From: an uncultured Muribaculaceae bacterium
GTDB lineage: Bacteria; Bacteroidota; Bacteroidia; Bacteroidales; Muribaculaceae
Assembly: GCA_910585285.1 (NCBI GenBank)
Contig: CAJUDL010000041.1
Coordinates: forward strand, 1 to 30,204
Direction: 5' to 3'
Length of the DNA: 30,204 bases
Positions 1-8,400 of this stretch are shown here, in pieces; position 1 is the first letter of the stretch; each line of letters begins with the position of its first letter. The position numbers and the translations under genes are program-made. The notes under the pieces are model-generated. The model searched no databases. It had not been told where the DNA came from and saw only the letters and a list, made by a program, of their open reading frames with translations.

Positions 1-52
1 CGAGACCTCCGGGTTATGAATCCGACGCTCTAACCAACTGAGCTATCCCGCC
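1..52 (-). tRNA. tRNA-Met (CAT anticodon), 3' part cut off by the window edge
   Basis: Read on the minus strand, the 5' end starts GGCGGGA, then TA, a D-arm with GCTC/GAGC stem, and an anticodon loop TTCATAA giving anticodon CAT. The anticodon stem has an A-C mismatch next to the loop. The variable region begins before position 1, so the T-arm and acceptor 3' strand are outside the window. CAT can also mark initiator Met or lysidine-modified Ile tRNA. The body looks like an elongator tRNA-Met, but the identity cannot be proven from this fragment. Confidence 0.9.
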
Positions 53-92
53 GTCATGCTTTCGGGAAATCGTCATTTCCGTTTTGCGAGTG

Positions 93-123
93 CAAAGGTA
101 TATATATTTTTTGACATGACAAA
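93..123 (-). promoter_or_regulatory. Bacteroidetes-type promoter for tRNA-Met
   Basis: On the minus strand a TTTG (120-123) is followed after 19 bases by TACCTTTG (93-100). This matches the Bacteroidetes primary sigma factor consensus TTTG-N19-21-TAnnTTTG. The predicted start lies about 30-35 bases before the mature tRNA 5' end. Confidence 0.75.
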
Positions 124-144
124 GATTTCCTCAAAAATTTTCAT

Positions 145-152
145 TAATTTTG
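145..152 (+). promoter_or_regulatory. Candidate -7 box for the lipoprotein gene
   Basis: TAATTTTG matches TAnnTTTG. Transcription would start near 158, leaving about a 20-base leader before the ATG at 178. No TTTG lies at the proper distance upstream, so this is a half-matched promoter. Confidence 0.45.
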
Positions 153-177
153 AAAGAAATTTTCACATTCATTGCAG

Positions 178-1107
178 ATGACAAGACTCCATTATATATT
201 ATTATTCGCCTTATTGGTGTGTTTAACAGTTAGTTGCCATACAGGAATCGAAAGTACCAAGACAATAACACTTTCTAAAAGTGAACGCAAACAGCTTGAG
301 GCATCTCCCGAAGAGAAACTGATGGAGGATGTCAAGGCTCCTATGCTATCTGAATGGAAAGAGGGGAAAAAGTTTCTCGTGTCGGATAATAGGGCATCTC
401 TGGTTTTTGATCCATATTCGATGACAAACGACCAGGAAGAGCTGGGTGGCAAGATTACAGAATATGCCGGCGTTACGTTGAAAGCAACCCCCGGGGGAGC
501 GGATGAGGCTGTTATTGTTTTCAAAAACGGTTCCAGCTCACTGCAATATTCTACAGGGAAGAATCCTAGTGATGCCGCAACATCCATTTCGAGTATGGAC
601 GTTCCCATGCTCATAGATCTGGAGCTTGTGGATAAAGTCAAAGATCTGTTGGTCGGAAGAAAGGTCTGGACTCGTTCGCAATTATGGTATGACAGAAATG
701 AGAATAAGATTGACGGGCGTAAGTTTGTACCGGTCGAGATTGTGGATGTTAATCCAGGAACAATGGTTTTTCCTCTTAAAGTCTATATAATAGATGAAAA
801 CGGGAAGCCGGCGATGATGTATATGAATGCCGGAACCGCGGGCATTGAAAGCCGCACATTCCAGAATCTTTTCAGCCTTACAGATCCCAAAGATCGTTAT
901 CCTTCAATCCATGAGGATGTTTGGGAGCTGATTCAAAGGGGGCAAGTTCGTCTCGGCATGACAAAAGAGGAATGTAAACTTGCTCTGGGTAATCCTTCGG
1001 ATGTAAATTCCGGGCATGATTGGAATTCAACGATAGATTTCTGGCAATATCCTAATGGTTCATATCTCCGTTTTCAGGATGGCCTTCTTGTTGCCTTTAG
1101 AAATTAA
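178..1107 (+). CDS. Lipoprotein with BamE/SmpA/OmlA-like C-terminal region, function unknown
   Basis: A protein of 309 residues if started at the ATG at 178; a TTG two codons upstream (172) is also possible. The N-terminus is a lipoprotein signal: a basic start, a hydrophobic stretch, then L-T-V-S-C with the lipidated Cys near residue 20. The middle (about 50-240) is not recognised. The last 60 residues contain a pattern G-x-V-R-L-G-M-T-K-E-E, then L-G-N-P-S, then a W-x-Y and a phenylalanine-rich strand. This resembles the SmpA/OmlA/BamE fold, in which a helix pair packs on a small sheet. A role at the outer membrane is inferred from the lipobox and this resemblance, not demonstrated. The gene stands alone, divergent from tRNA-Met and followed by a foldback repeat that starts at its stop codon. 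Confidence 0.8.
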   Translation: MTRLHYILLFALLVCLTVSCHTGIESTKTITLSKSERKQLEASPEEKLMEDVKAPMLSEWKEGKKFLVSDNRASLVFDPYSMTNDQEELGGKITEYAGVTLKATPGGADEAVIVFKNGSSSLQYSTGKNPSDAATSISSMDVPMLIDLELVDKVKDLLVGRKVWTRSQLWYDRNENKIDGRKFVPVEIVDVNPGTMVFPLKVYIIDENGKPAMMYMNAGTAGIESRTFQNLFSLTDPKDRYPSIHEDVWELIQRGQVRLGMTKEECKLALGNPSDVNSGHDWNSTIDFWQYPNGSYLRFQDGLLVAFRN

Positions 1108-1258
1108 TAATTCAACTTTCGCAAGCGTAAAGTTGAAGTTTATAAGTTTATTTGTTTGCCGCAATGTTAATATAGAATCCAATTCGAGTCAAACCAGATA
1201 AACTTTTAAACTTATAAACTCTTAAACTTTAAGTTGAAGCTTGCGAAACTTAAATTAA
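1108..1258. repeat. MITE-like foldback repeat, full copy A
   Basis: The left end (from 1111) reads TTCAACTTTCGCAAGC; the right end (to about 1256) reads GAAGCTTGCGAAACTTAAA. As inverted repeats the two ends match at roughly 29 of 37 positions, including an unbroken TTTCGCAAGC. The inner arms also pair (GTTTATTTGTTTG with CAAACCAGATAAAC), so nearly the whole element can fold back around an apex near 1160-1190. The right arm is built from octamers of the form WTAAACTY. The 10-bp direct repeat AAATTAATAA lies on both sides (1101-1110 and 1252-1261), like a target-site duplication. A second full copy is at 27913-28085 and a half copy at 11735-11777. No transposase is nearby. Confidence 0.75.
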
Positions 1259-1270
1259 TAAGTTACATAC

Positions 1271-3058
1271 ATGATTGATATAATAGAGAATAAAGATATA
1301 ACCTCTCTCTCAACTTTTGGTATTCCGGTTAAGGCAAGGTATTTTGCCGAGTATTCATCGGAAAAAGAACTGCTCGCTATTTCCCGCAGGGAGGAATTCC
1401 TGAATAATGAGGTGCTCCATATCGGAGGCGGTAGCAACCTTCTTTTTCTTAATGATTTCAACGGACTTGTCTTGCATTCGACAATAAAGGGAATAAAGGA
1501 ATACAGAAAAGATGACGATACCGTTTATGCTATTGCCGGAGCGGGTGAGAAATGGACAGATTTTGTGGAATGGTGTCTTGCAAGAAATCTTGCCGGAGTC
1601 GAGAATCTTGCTCATATCCCCGGAGAGGTAGGTGCTTCCGCCATCCAGAATGTTGGTGCATACGGTGTTGAGGCAAAGGATGTGATCCATACGGTAGAAT
1701 GTTTTGATACACTTTCACGCAAGACAGTGATTTTTACGAATGAGGAATGTGAATTCGGTTATCGCGACAGTCTTTTCAAACATGATGATGTAAGAGGTCG
1801 TTATTATGTTTTGCGGGTGTCATTCAAGCTGAATCCAGATGGAAAAGCACGTCATCTTGATTATGGACCATTGCGTTCGTTAGAGGAGAAATTAGGAAGG
1901 GAACCCTCGATAAGAGAGGTTGCAGAAGAGATTACCGAAGTCAGGAAAAACAAGCTTCCTGAGCCTGGTGAAACCGGAAGTGCAGGCAGTTTTTTCAAAA
2001 ATCCGGTTGTCTCTACCCATTTTTATGAAAAAATGAAAGAGGAATATCCTGACATGCCAGGATATCCGGCAGGAGAGGGGTTAACAAAACTATCAGCTGC
2101 GTGGCTGATAGATCACGCAGGAATGAAAGGATATAAAATCGGAGGTGCGGAGGTATATAAGAAACAACCTTTGGTTATTGTGAATGCCGGGGATGCAACG
2201 GCTGCTGATGTCAGACGCCTCGCGGATGAGGTCATTCTGAGAGTCCGTTCAAACTTCTATGTGACATTGAAGCCTGAGGTGAATTTTATTGACACCTCCA
2301 TCACAGTGACCGTTCTTGGTAGTGGCACATCTAAAGGAGTGCCCGAGATAGGGTGCGTATGCAGGGTTTGCAGCTCAGAAGATCCTCATGATAAGAGATT
2401 AAGGGCATCGGTTCTTGTCGAAACAAGAGGATTGAGGTTGCTTATTGATCCTTCTCCTGATTTGCGGGAGCAGGCATTGCGTCTACGGCTTGCCGATATT
2501 GATGCCGTCCTGGTTACTCATAGCCACTATGATCATGTCGGCGGTTTCGATGATCTGCGCCCCTTCTGTGGAAATTTCAATTTGCCGATATATCTGCGTA
2601 AGGATGTGGATGAAGATCTGCATCGTCGTCTCGACTATTGTTTCAGGGAGCATCCCTATCCCGGTGTTCCGACATTTGATATGCATGATGTAGGTGATGA
2701 ACCATTCTATATCAACGGTTTGAAAATAATACCCGTGGAGGTGATGCATGGCAAACTTCCGATTCTCGGTTATAGAATTGGTAATTTTGCATATGTAACT
2801 GATGCCAAAGCAATCTCGGATGTTGAGAAGGAAAAGCTTGAAGATCTGGATGTTTTAATCATCAACTCATTGCGCGATAAACCGCATTTCGCTCATTTCT
2901 CATATGCCGAGGCAATAGAAATGATAAAGGAGTTGAAACCCAAACGTGCCTATCTCACACATTTCGGTCATGAGGCAGGTCTTCATACCGAGCTTGAGGC
3001 AAGATGCCCGGAGAATGTAAAACCCTCTTACGACGGAATGGTAATCTCAATGGCTTAA
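1271..3058 (+). CDS. murB: MurB fused to PhnP-like metallo-beta-lactamase-fold hydrolase
   Basis: The first ~341 residues are UDP-N-acetylenolpyruvoylglucosamine reductase. This FAD enzyme reduces enolpyruvyl-UDP-GlcNAc to UDP-MurNAc with NADPH in the cytoplasm. Visible are the FAD loop GGGSN (52-56), the segment H-I-P-G-E-V-G-A-S-A, Y-R-D-S, catalytic Ser240 in GSAGSFFKNP, and Glu336 in KPEV near the domain end. From about residue 344 a second complete enzyme begins (L-G-S-G-T-S-K-G-V-P). It has Cys362, Cys364 and Cys367 as in PhnP zinc sites, the metal motif H417-S-H-Y-D-H422, then His493, Asp511 and His564. PhnP-type proteins are phosphodiesterases; the substrate here is unknown. The junction is only a few residues with no stop codon. 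A GTG at codon 346 could give internal initiation of the hydrolase, but nothing shows that it does. The start ATG lies just after the foldback repeat. Confidence 0.93.
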   Translation: MIDIIENKDITSLSTFGIPVKARYFAEYSSEKELLAISRREEFLNNEVLHIGGGSNLLFLNDFNGLVLHSTIKGIKEYRKDDDTVYAIAGAGEKWTDFVEWCLARNLAGVENLAHIPGEVGASAIQNVGAYGVEAKDVIHTVECFDTLSRKTVIFTNEECEFGYRDSLFKHDDVRGRYYVLRVSFKLNPDGKARHLDYGPLRSLEEKLGREPSIREVAEEITEVRKNKLPEPGETGSAGSFFKNPVVSTHFYEKMKEEYPDMPGYPAGEGLTKLSAAWLIDHAGMKGYKIGGAEVYKKQPLVIVNAGDATAADVRRLADEVILRVRSNFYVTLKPEVNFIDTSITVTVLGSGTSKGVPEIGCVCRVCSSEDPHDKRLRASVLVETRGLRLLIDPSPDLREQALRLRLADIDAVLVTHSHYDHVGGFDDLRPFCGNFNLPIYLRKDVDEDLHRRLDYCFREHPYPGVPTFDMHDVGDEPFYINGLKIIPVEVMHGKLPILGYRIGNFAYVTDAKAISDVEKEKLEDLDVLIINSLRDKPHFAHFSYAEAIEMIKELKPKRAYLTHFGHEAGLHTELEARCPENVKPSYDGMVISMA

Positions 3059-3084
3059 ATTTGACATATGCACGAGATAAAAAC

Positions 3085-3858
3085 TCAAGCTGTGATAAAA
3101 CGGATTCGATGGTTTTTCGAGTCCGTTTTGTCGTATATGTAGTCCTCGCTTTCGAGGTCGGCAAGAGATGTGATGTTGTTGATGTTTTCTGAAAGGATCT
3201 GACGGAGGAGAGTACCGCGCAGCTTTTTTAATTTTCCGGCATTGGGAGTTTTCTCTATGCCGTCGATTGTTTCAACAAAATCAACTTTCCATACTTTTGT
3301 GCCAGGTTTTAAGGATTTGCAGTCGATACATTTAGCAGCGTCAGCGGGCATAAGATCAAGTATTTCGCTGCAATGATTTGTTTCAAGGTATTCGGAGAGG
3401 GCAGAAGTTATTTCCTGTTTTAAATAATTATATGTAGGAATTGACTCCGGATTTGCCTTGCATTTAAATTCAAGGCGATATGATTTGATTATGTCGTCTG
3501 GTCGTAGCCAACCATATAAAGAGGATATTATTCTCAGATTCTTATTTGCATTGAGAATTGCGTAGGATGATAAAGATTTCGGATCCAAAGCCTTGAACAC
3601 GACACCTGTATAAGCGTAAAGAGCCGCTTCCCCAAGAGATTTGTTGGGAAATTCAAATATCATCTTTTTCATTGACTGCGCCAGCGCTGCCCTTATCCCG
3701 ATTTTCTGCGCTAATTCCGTGACAGAAAATTTGTCGAGATATTCCATCTCGGCATTAGCCGCTGTGTCAAGCATCGGTTTATGCTTGTTCAAAGCCGAAT
3801 TTTGGATTCGGTTCGAACAATCAGTCATCGTCTTGGATTCTGCAATAAGTATGAGCAT
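3085..3858 (-). CDS. yaaA: YaaA-family peroxide stress protein (UPF0246/DUF328)
   Basis: A cytoplasmic protein of 257 residues, the usual length for the family. It begins M-L-I-L-I-A-E-S-K-T-M, matching the YaaA N-terminus, and carries the family core Y-A-Y-T-G, then S-S-L-Y-G-W-L-R-P-D-D, then Y-R-L-E-F, and K-V-W-K-V-D-F. In E. coli, YaaA is induced by OxyR and limits free iron during hydrogen peroxide stress. That role is carried over by family membership only. The common T-G-D-V-Y is T-G-V-V-F here, a small departure. It follows the DUF418 gene by 16 bases on the same strand, so the two are probably cotranscribed. It converges with the murB fusion, the two stops being about 26 bases apart. 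Confidence 0.88.
   Translation of the reverse strand: MLILIAESKTMTDCSNRIQNSALNKHKPMLDTAANAEMEYLDKFSVTELAQKIGIRAALAQSMKKMIFEFPNKSLGEAALYAYTGVVFKALDPKSLSSYAILNANKNLRIISSLYGWLRPDDIIKSYRLEFKCKANPESIPTYNYLKQEITSALSEYLETNHCSEILDLMPADAAKCIDCKSLKPGTKVWKVDFVETIDGIEKTPNAGKLKKLRGTLLRQILSENINNITSLADLESEDYIYDKTDSKNHRIRFITA
3097..3129. terminator. Possible bidirectional terminator hairpin inside the yaaA 3' end
   Basis: AAAACGGA with TCCGTTTT forms an 8-bp stem, extended inward by four pairs plus one T-G pair, around the loop TGGTTTT (3110-3116). It lies 39 bases beyond the murB fusion stop, within the last codons of the convergent yaaA. Short A and T runs at the stem base fit termination of the plus-strand transcript, but the T run is only four long. 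Confidence 0.45.
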
Positions 3859-3874
3859 ATCAAACCGCTTCTAA

Positions 3875-5074
3875 TCATTTTGCCCCGATCCAGGTAAGAC
3901 GTTTCCACGCTCCTTCCATCGGACCATGAGAGAAATATTTCATCCAGAGTCTGCAGAATGCCAGCTGACCCAAGAATATTGCAATGCCGACAAAGAAGCT
4001 TGCCGTGATGCCTAATTTGCTGTGCAATCCAAGTCCCCAGTTGTAATAAATGAAGGAACCTATGATGCTTTGGCATACATAATTGGTCATGCTCATTCTT
4101 CCATAAGGAATCAGTCGGGAAAGCAAAGATTTTGCTTTTGAAGTATTGTAATAAAGGAATAAAACTGCTGATACGATCAGCGTCATGAAGCATAGATTAT
4201 AGAGCGAGCTGAGCAGGAGATGGGACTGGGAGATAAATTCCTCGTTTGAGATAAAATCGGGTAGCATCGTGTCGAGACCGCGCAAGGCACAGAAAAGTGG
4301 CAGAGCAATGCAGGCTGCTATTCCCCAATCTTTAAGGTATGATTTCAACAGCCATCCCTGACGACCGAGAACCATTCCAATGATAAAGAGACCGGCAGTC
4401 TGGAATATGCGTCCATGATCCCACGCCCAAGCGAGACTTGCGAGCTGACCTTCCCATAGATTGACTATAGCAGTCTGGAAGAACGTGCCGTCAGACTGCA
4501 CGGCAAATGTTGCTGCCCATAAATCAGCTGTTGGAACTTTGGGTGACTGATACGCCGGATCAATCAATACATGAATCATATTATAAAGCGCCATCGGCTG
4601 CAGCATACATATTGCAGCCAGTGCGATGAGTATTTTTGTTCTGAACCGACATGTGAGCACGAGCACTATACCAACCAGCGAATACATCACAAGTATTTCG
4701 GCTGTGAAGAAAACTGCATCGATACATCCGATAACGAAAAGCAGCATCAAGCGCCAGCAGAACCGTGCACGGAAATCGTTTCCGCGCATTTTCTGATTAT
4801 CGTCCTGAATAAAGAAACTGAATCCGAAAAGAAGTGCAAATATGGCGTATGCCTTACCTCCGAAAGCAAAAAAGAGGGAATCCCATATAGCTTTATCGGT
4901 GAAATTTAGCCAAAGTGGTTGAAGTGACTTGTCCGGGAAAGAATAAAAATTGAAATGCTCGATATTATGAAGCAACACAATGCCCATCACCGCCACCCCT
5001 CGCAGCACATCCGCGACATCGACCCTCCGATGCCGCTTAATCTCTCCATCCTTGATGATTATCTCTTCGCTCAT
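3875..5074 (-). CDS. DUF418 (YeiB-like) integral membrane protein
   Basis: A polytopic inner-membrane protein of 399 residues. It opens with a short basic cytoplasmic tail and the family signature D-V-L-R-G-V-A-V-M-G-I-V-L-L-H-N (about 22-37). About eight to ten hydrophobic segments follow. Near the C-terminus comes the second DUF418 signature, G-R-M-S-M-T-N-Y-V-C-Q-S. DUF418 proteins resemble membrane acyltransferases of the acyltransferase-3 type. The biochemical activity is not established, so a role in transferring acyl groups at the membrane is only a guess. It is first in a likely two-gene unit with yaaA. Upstream, the tRNA-Glu terminator separates it from the tRNA, and no clear promoter box was found in the short gap. 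Confidence 0.88.
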   Translation of the reverse strand: MSEEIIIKDGEIKRHRRVDVADVLRGVAVMGIVLLHNIEHFNFYSFPDKSLQPLWLNFTDKAIWDSLFFAFGGKAYAIFALLFGFSFFIQDDNQKMRGNDFRARFCWRLMLLFVIGCIDAVFFTAEILVMYSLVGIVLVLTCRFRTKILIALAAICMLQPMALYNMIHVLIDPAYQSPKVPTADLWAATFAVQSDGTFFQTAIVNLWEGQLASLAWAWDHGRIFQTAGLFIIGMVLGRQGWLLKSYLKDWGIAACIALPLFCALRGLDTMLPDFISNEEFISQSHLLLSSLYNLCFMTLIVSAVLFLYYNTSKAKSLLSRLIPYGRMSMTNYVCQSIIGSFIYYNWGLGLHSKLGITASFFVGIAIFLGQLAFCRLWMKYFSHGPMEGAWKRLTWIGAK

Positions 5075-5118
5075 TATTTGTTAATTCGATAATAAGAAAA
5101 TTATTGATATATAAAAAG

Positions 5119-5145
5119 AAAAGGACTACTGAAAGTAGTCCTTTT
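5119..5145 (-). terminator. Intrinsic terminator after tRNA-Glu
   Basis: A perfect 12-bp inverted repeat, AAAAGGACTACT with AGTAGTCCTTTT, around a 3-base loop. On the minus strand it follows the tRNA 3' end directly, and its last T run continues into CTTTTTATAT. This is a strong Rho-independent terminator. Confidence 0.9.
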
Positions 5146-5146
5146 G

Positions 5147-5218
5147 TAGTCGATCCGGGACTCGAACCCGAGTCTCCACCGTGAGAGGGTGGCGTGCTAA
5201 CCGCTACACTAATCGACC
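5147..5218 (-). tRNA. tRNA-Glu (CTC anticodon)
   Basis: A complete cloverleaf of about 72 bases on the minus strand. The acceptor starts GGTCGAT and pairs with ATCGACT (one G-U at the end). The anticodon stem CCACC/GGTGG holds the loop CTCTCAC, so the anticodon is CTC, reading GAG. The T-arm contains GGTTCGAGTCC. The 3' CCA is not encoded. A promoter lies upstream and a terminator directly downstream, so this is a single-tRNA unit. Confidence 0.95.
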
Positions 5219-5239
5219 ATGTTTTTCGGTTTTGCGATG

Positions 5240-5271
5240 CAAAGTTAGACATAATTTTTATTCTGTGCAAA
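5240..5271 (-). promoter_or_regulatory. Bacteroidetes-type promoter for tRNA-Glu
   Basis: On the minus strand TTTG (5268-5271) is followed after 20 bases by TAACTTTG (5240-5247), an exact match to TTTG-N19-21-TAnnTTTG. The predicted start lies 10-20 bases before the tRNA 5' end. Confidence 0.8.
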
Positions 5272-5284
5272 TTTTTTGAGGATT

Positions 5285-5415
5285 TTTTTGAAAATGGAGC
5301 GAAATGGGGCTGTATGGGGCTTAGTGGGGATGGGGACAGAGGACGAAGGACGACGCATCCGGGTAGGAGAGAGGGAGGCCGAGGAGAGAAGGGAGTCCAT
5401 GTGGTAGAAACGGGG
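5285..5415. other. G-rich tract with a possible G-quadruplex; minus-strand transcript is C-rich
   Basis: The plus strand has four runs of four G (5306-5309, 5316-5319, 5326-5329, 5332-5335) with loops of 6, 6 and 2 bases, then a purine-rich stretch up to the sbcC stop. The RNA continuing past sbcC would be rich in C and poor in G, which resembles a Rho loading site. No intrinsic terminator hairpin is seen after sbcC, so Rho-dependent ending is plausible. No convincing coding capacity was found. Confidence 0.45.
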
Positions 5416-8400
5416 TCAGCGGGAGGTGAGGGAGATGTGGCTCTCGGCTGAGGCTCCTTCGCGGATGACGTTGATCTGGACGGGGATACGCTCGCGCAGT
5501 TCCTCAACGTGGCTGATGATGCCGACTTTTCGTCCGGATTTTGAGTGAAGCAGTCGTAATGTGGATATAGCATTCTGCAATACATCGCCACTCAATGAAC
5601 CGAATCCTTCATCTATAAACAGTGTGTCGACGGAGAAATTGCTTCCAATGTCGCTGAGGGCAAGCGCAAGGGAAAGCGACACAAGAAAACTCTCTCCACC
5701 GGAGATGGTTGCGGCGGAACGCACGGTGTATCCTTGCCATGCATCTTCAACCAGAATGACGAATGTGCCGGGTTCAACGCGAAGCCGGTATCTGTCGGAT
5801 AGACTTTTCATGTAATGATTGGCGGAGTGTATTAGTTCAGCGAGTATGTAGCTTTGTGCAATCTTGCGGAATTTCTTCCCTTCGCTGTCTCCAAACATGT
5901 CGTAAAGAATTCTCCATCTGTCGAGAATCTTGCCTTGTTTCTTATGTTCGTCCATCAGAATACCAAGTTTCTTTACTTGCGAGTCATTCAATTTCAACTC
6001 GGTTTCTATTGATCCTTTTTTTATGTCATTTTCTCGAATCTTGTCATTGATAGCATTCACGCGAGTTGTGGTTGCCTCAAATGATAGATCATCTTCTTGC
6101 CGACACTTTCCTGTTTCTTCAAGTTTGCTTTCTATTTCAATCAATCTTTCTTTATTATCATTCAATCCTTTGCTTGTGGCGGAGATCTCCATCAGAATAT
6201 CTGTGGCGAATTTGTGAAGATCCTTGACGCCACTTACTCTTGAAACTTCAGATTCCGGTATGAAATCAGGTAATTGTGATCTGATGGCTTCAATTACATT
6301 GTCGAGCGATTCAAGAGTATTTTGTTTATTTCCAGCTATGAGCCGGAGATTCTCTAGTTGCTTATTCAAATCTTTATATTTGTTGACATCTTCTTTAAGC
6401 TCCCTACAGAATACGGTCATATCTTTTTCAAACAATTCATGATATCGGGAATTTACGAGTCTGGATAATATTCCTTCCCTGATATTGCGAATTTCATTGT
6501 CTGCCTTTGCGATATTCAGCGTTGCATCAGCATTCTGAGTCTTTACAGTCTCAATTCTGATCTTGATTTCGGAGAAATTCTCTTTCTTCTTTTGAATTAA
6601 ATCAGAGAGTTCTTTATGTTTGTCATTCCGGCTCTTTAAATCTTTTTCCAATAGCTCCGCTGTTTTAATCTTGCCTGCGACTATATTGATTTTTTCAGAA
6701 ATAGTATCTATTTCAGCAAGAATGAGGGATTTGATATCCTCATTATTGTAATCAATATCCAAAGCCTCACTCTTAATCTTTACTTTATTAAAGGCTTCAG
6801 TTAAAGAGTTGTCTTCTTCGAGCTTTTTACGGCTCTTCTCAATCGCAGTCTTTATTGTTTTTATTTCAGCCTCGATTGAAATAATCTCATCATTGAGTTT
6901 ATCTCTGGATGCTTTGGCTTTGTCAAGTTCTTCCTTTCGGTCTTTGATCATCTCCTTTATCTCAGCCTCGGCAGGAAGACTGGCTGATATCTTCTGCCGA
7001 CATAGAGGACAAACGTCTCCGATATTTAATGAACTTCTGATATTGCCAAGTATTTTTTCACTTGAAGCAAACAATTTGTCGTAAACATCTCTGTAGAGAC
7101 GAAGTTTTTCTTCGGCAATCTTAAACGGTTCGCTGAGATTGCTGCGTTTATCTATGATCTCCTTGAGATGATTTTCGTTTACAGTTATTTCCTTACGGTC
7201 ATTTTCAATTCTCTTTGCGATGTCAGCGTAATTTTGAAGCAGAATCATCAGATTCTGTAGTTCAACGCGACGCGAGGTAATCTGATCTTTCTCCTTCCTT
7301 AATTCATCAATACCTAAAGAATCGAGTTCCGTCTTCAATCCGGCGGCAGATGCGTCATTATCCAAAAGCTGACCAGCCAGCTTTTCAATTTCTTTTTCAT
7401 ATTCTAAGCTTTGGGGTAAAAGCTTTTCCTCTAAGTCATTGGTTCTGGTTGAAATGGATTTCTTTTCGTTAAGAATGTCAATATTGATGGCGTTGATTCG
7501 TTGCGAATCACGCATAATATTTTCAGCTTCGTTGAAGATCTCTTTACAATCGTCAAATTTTTTGATCTCTTCCGATTTTGACTGCATGTCATCTTTAATA
7601 TTGAGTATTTCGGCATGCAATTCATTACTGGATATCAATAAAGAGCTGACATCTTTGCTAAGATCATTGATTTTTGTTGAAAGTTTTTTTATGGTCAGTG
7701 TTGTCTCACTTTGAGATTTTAGCAATTCCAGCAGGTCGGATTCTGATCTCAGATTCTCCTGCAATATTTTATTTTCTTTTTCAAGCTGATTCAATGCCTC
7801 TTTTTTCTCTGTAATTTCATCCTCTCCAAGTACGGAGACACCTTCGATTTTTAATTTCAAGGTATTGTAAATATTCTCTTCCTCTTTGAATCGTTCGAAA
7901 ATCTTAATCCCTATTTTCGAATATATCTCAGTACCTGTGATTTTGCTGAGAATCTCGCTTTTGTCATTATCGTTGCTGTTGAGGAAGCGCGTAAAATCTC
8001 CTTGTGCGAGCATAACCGTGCGGCAAAACTGGTTGAAATCGAGACCTACGGCATCGGAAATTTCCTGCTGTATGTCTGCATCCTTTGTGAATGAAACCTT
8101 CTTGTCGATGTTTTCAAGAGTCCAATTTTTCTTTTGCAGCTTTCCCTCAATCTTTTTGCGCGAACGTTGTGCTCCCCAACGGGCTACATAGTGTATGCCA
8201 TTATTACCGGTGAATTCCAGCTCGGCATATCCTTCACCCGTATTTCTTCGGAGAATCTGTCGCGGATCGTTCACATTAATGGCATCATTGACAGAGCCAT
8301 CAAGTGTTATGCCATTTATTTTAGTGTTCTTAAATCGGGGAGCAGTGCCATATAGGGGGAGGCATATGCAATCGAGAATTGTGGATTTCCCTGCACCTGT

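Noticed and set aside
2280..2300. MurB-hydrolase fusion as a sequencing artefact
   Set aside because: Both domains are complete and in one frame with no compressed homopolymer at the joint, so a single missed base would not explain it; a substitution in a stop codon cannot be excluded from sequence alone.
4571..4909. Plus-strand open frame opposite the DUF418 gene
   Set aside because: It has no family likeness, and the minus-strand frame has clear DUF418 motifs; it is a shadow frame.
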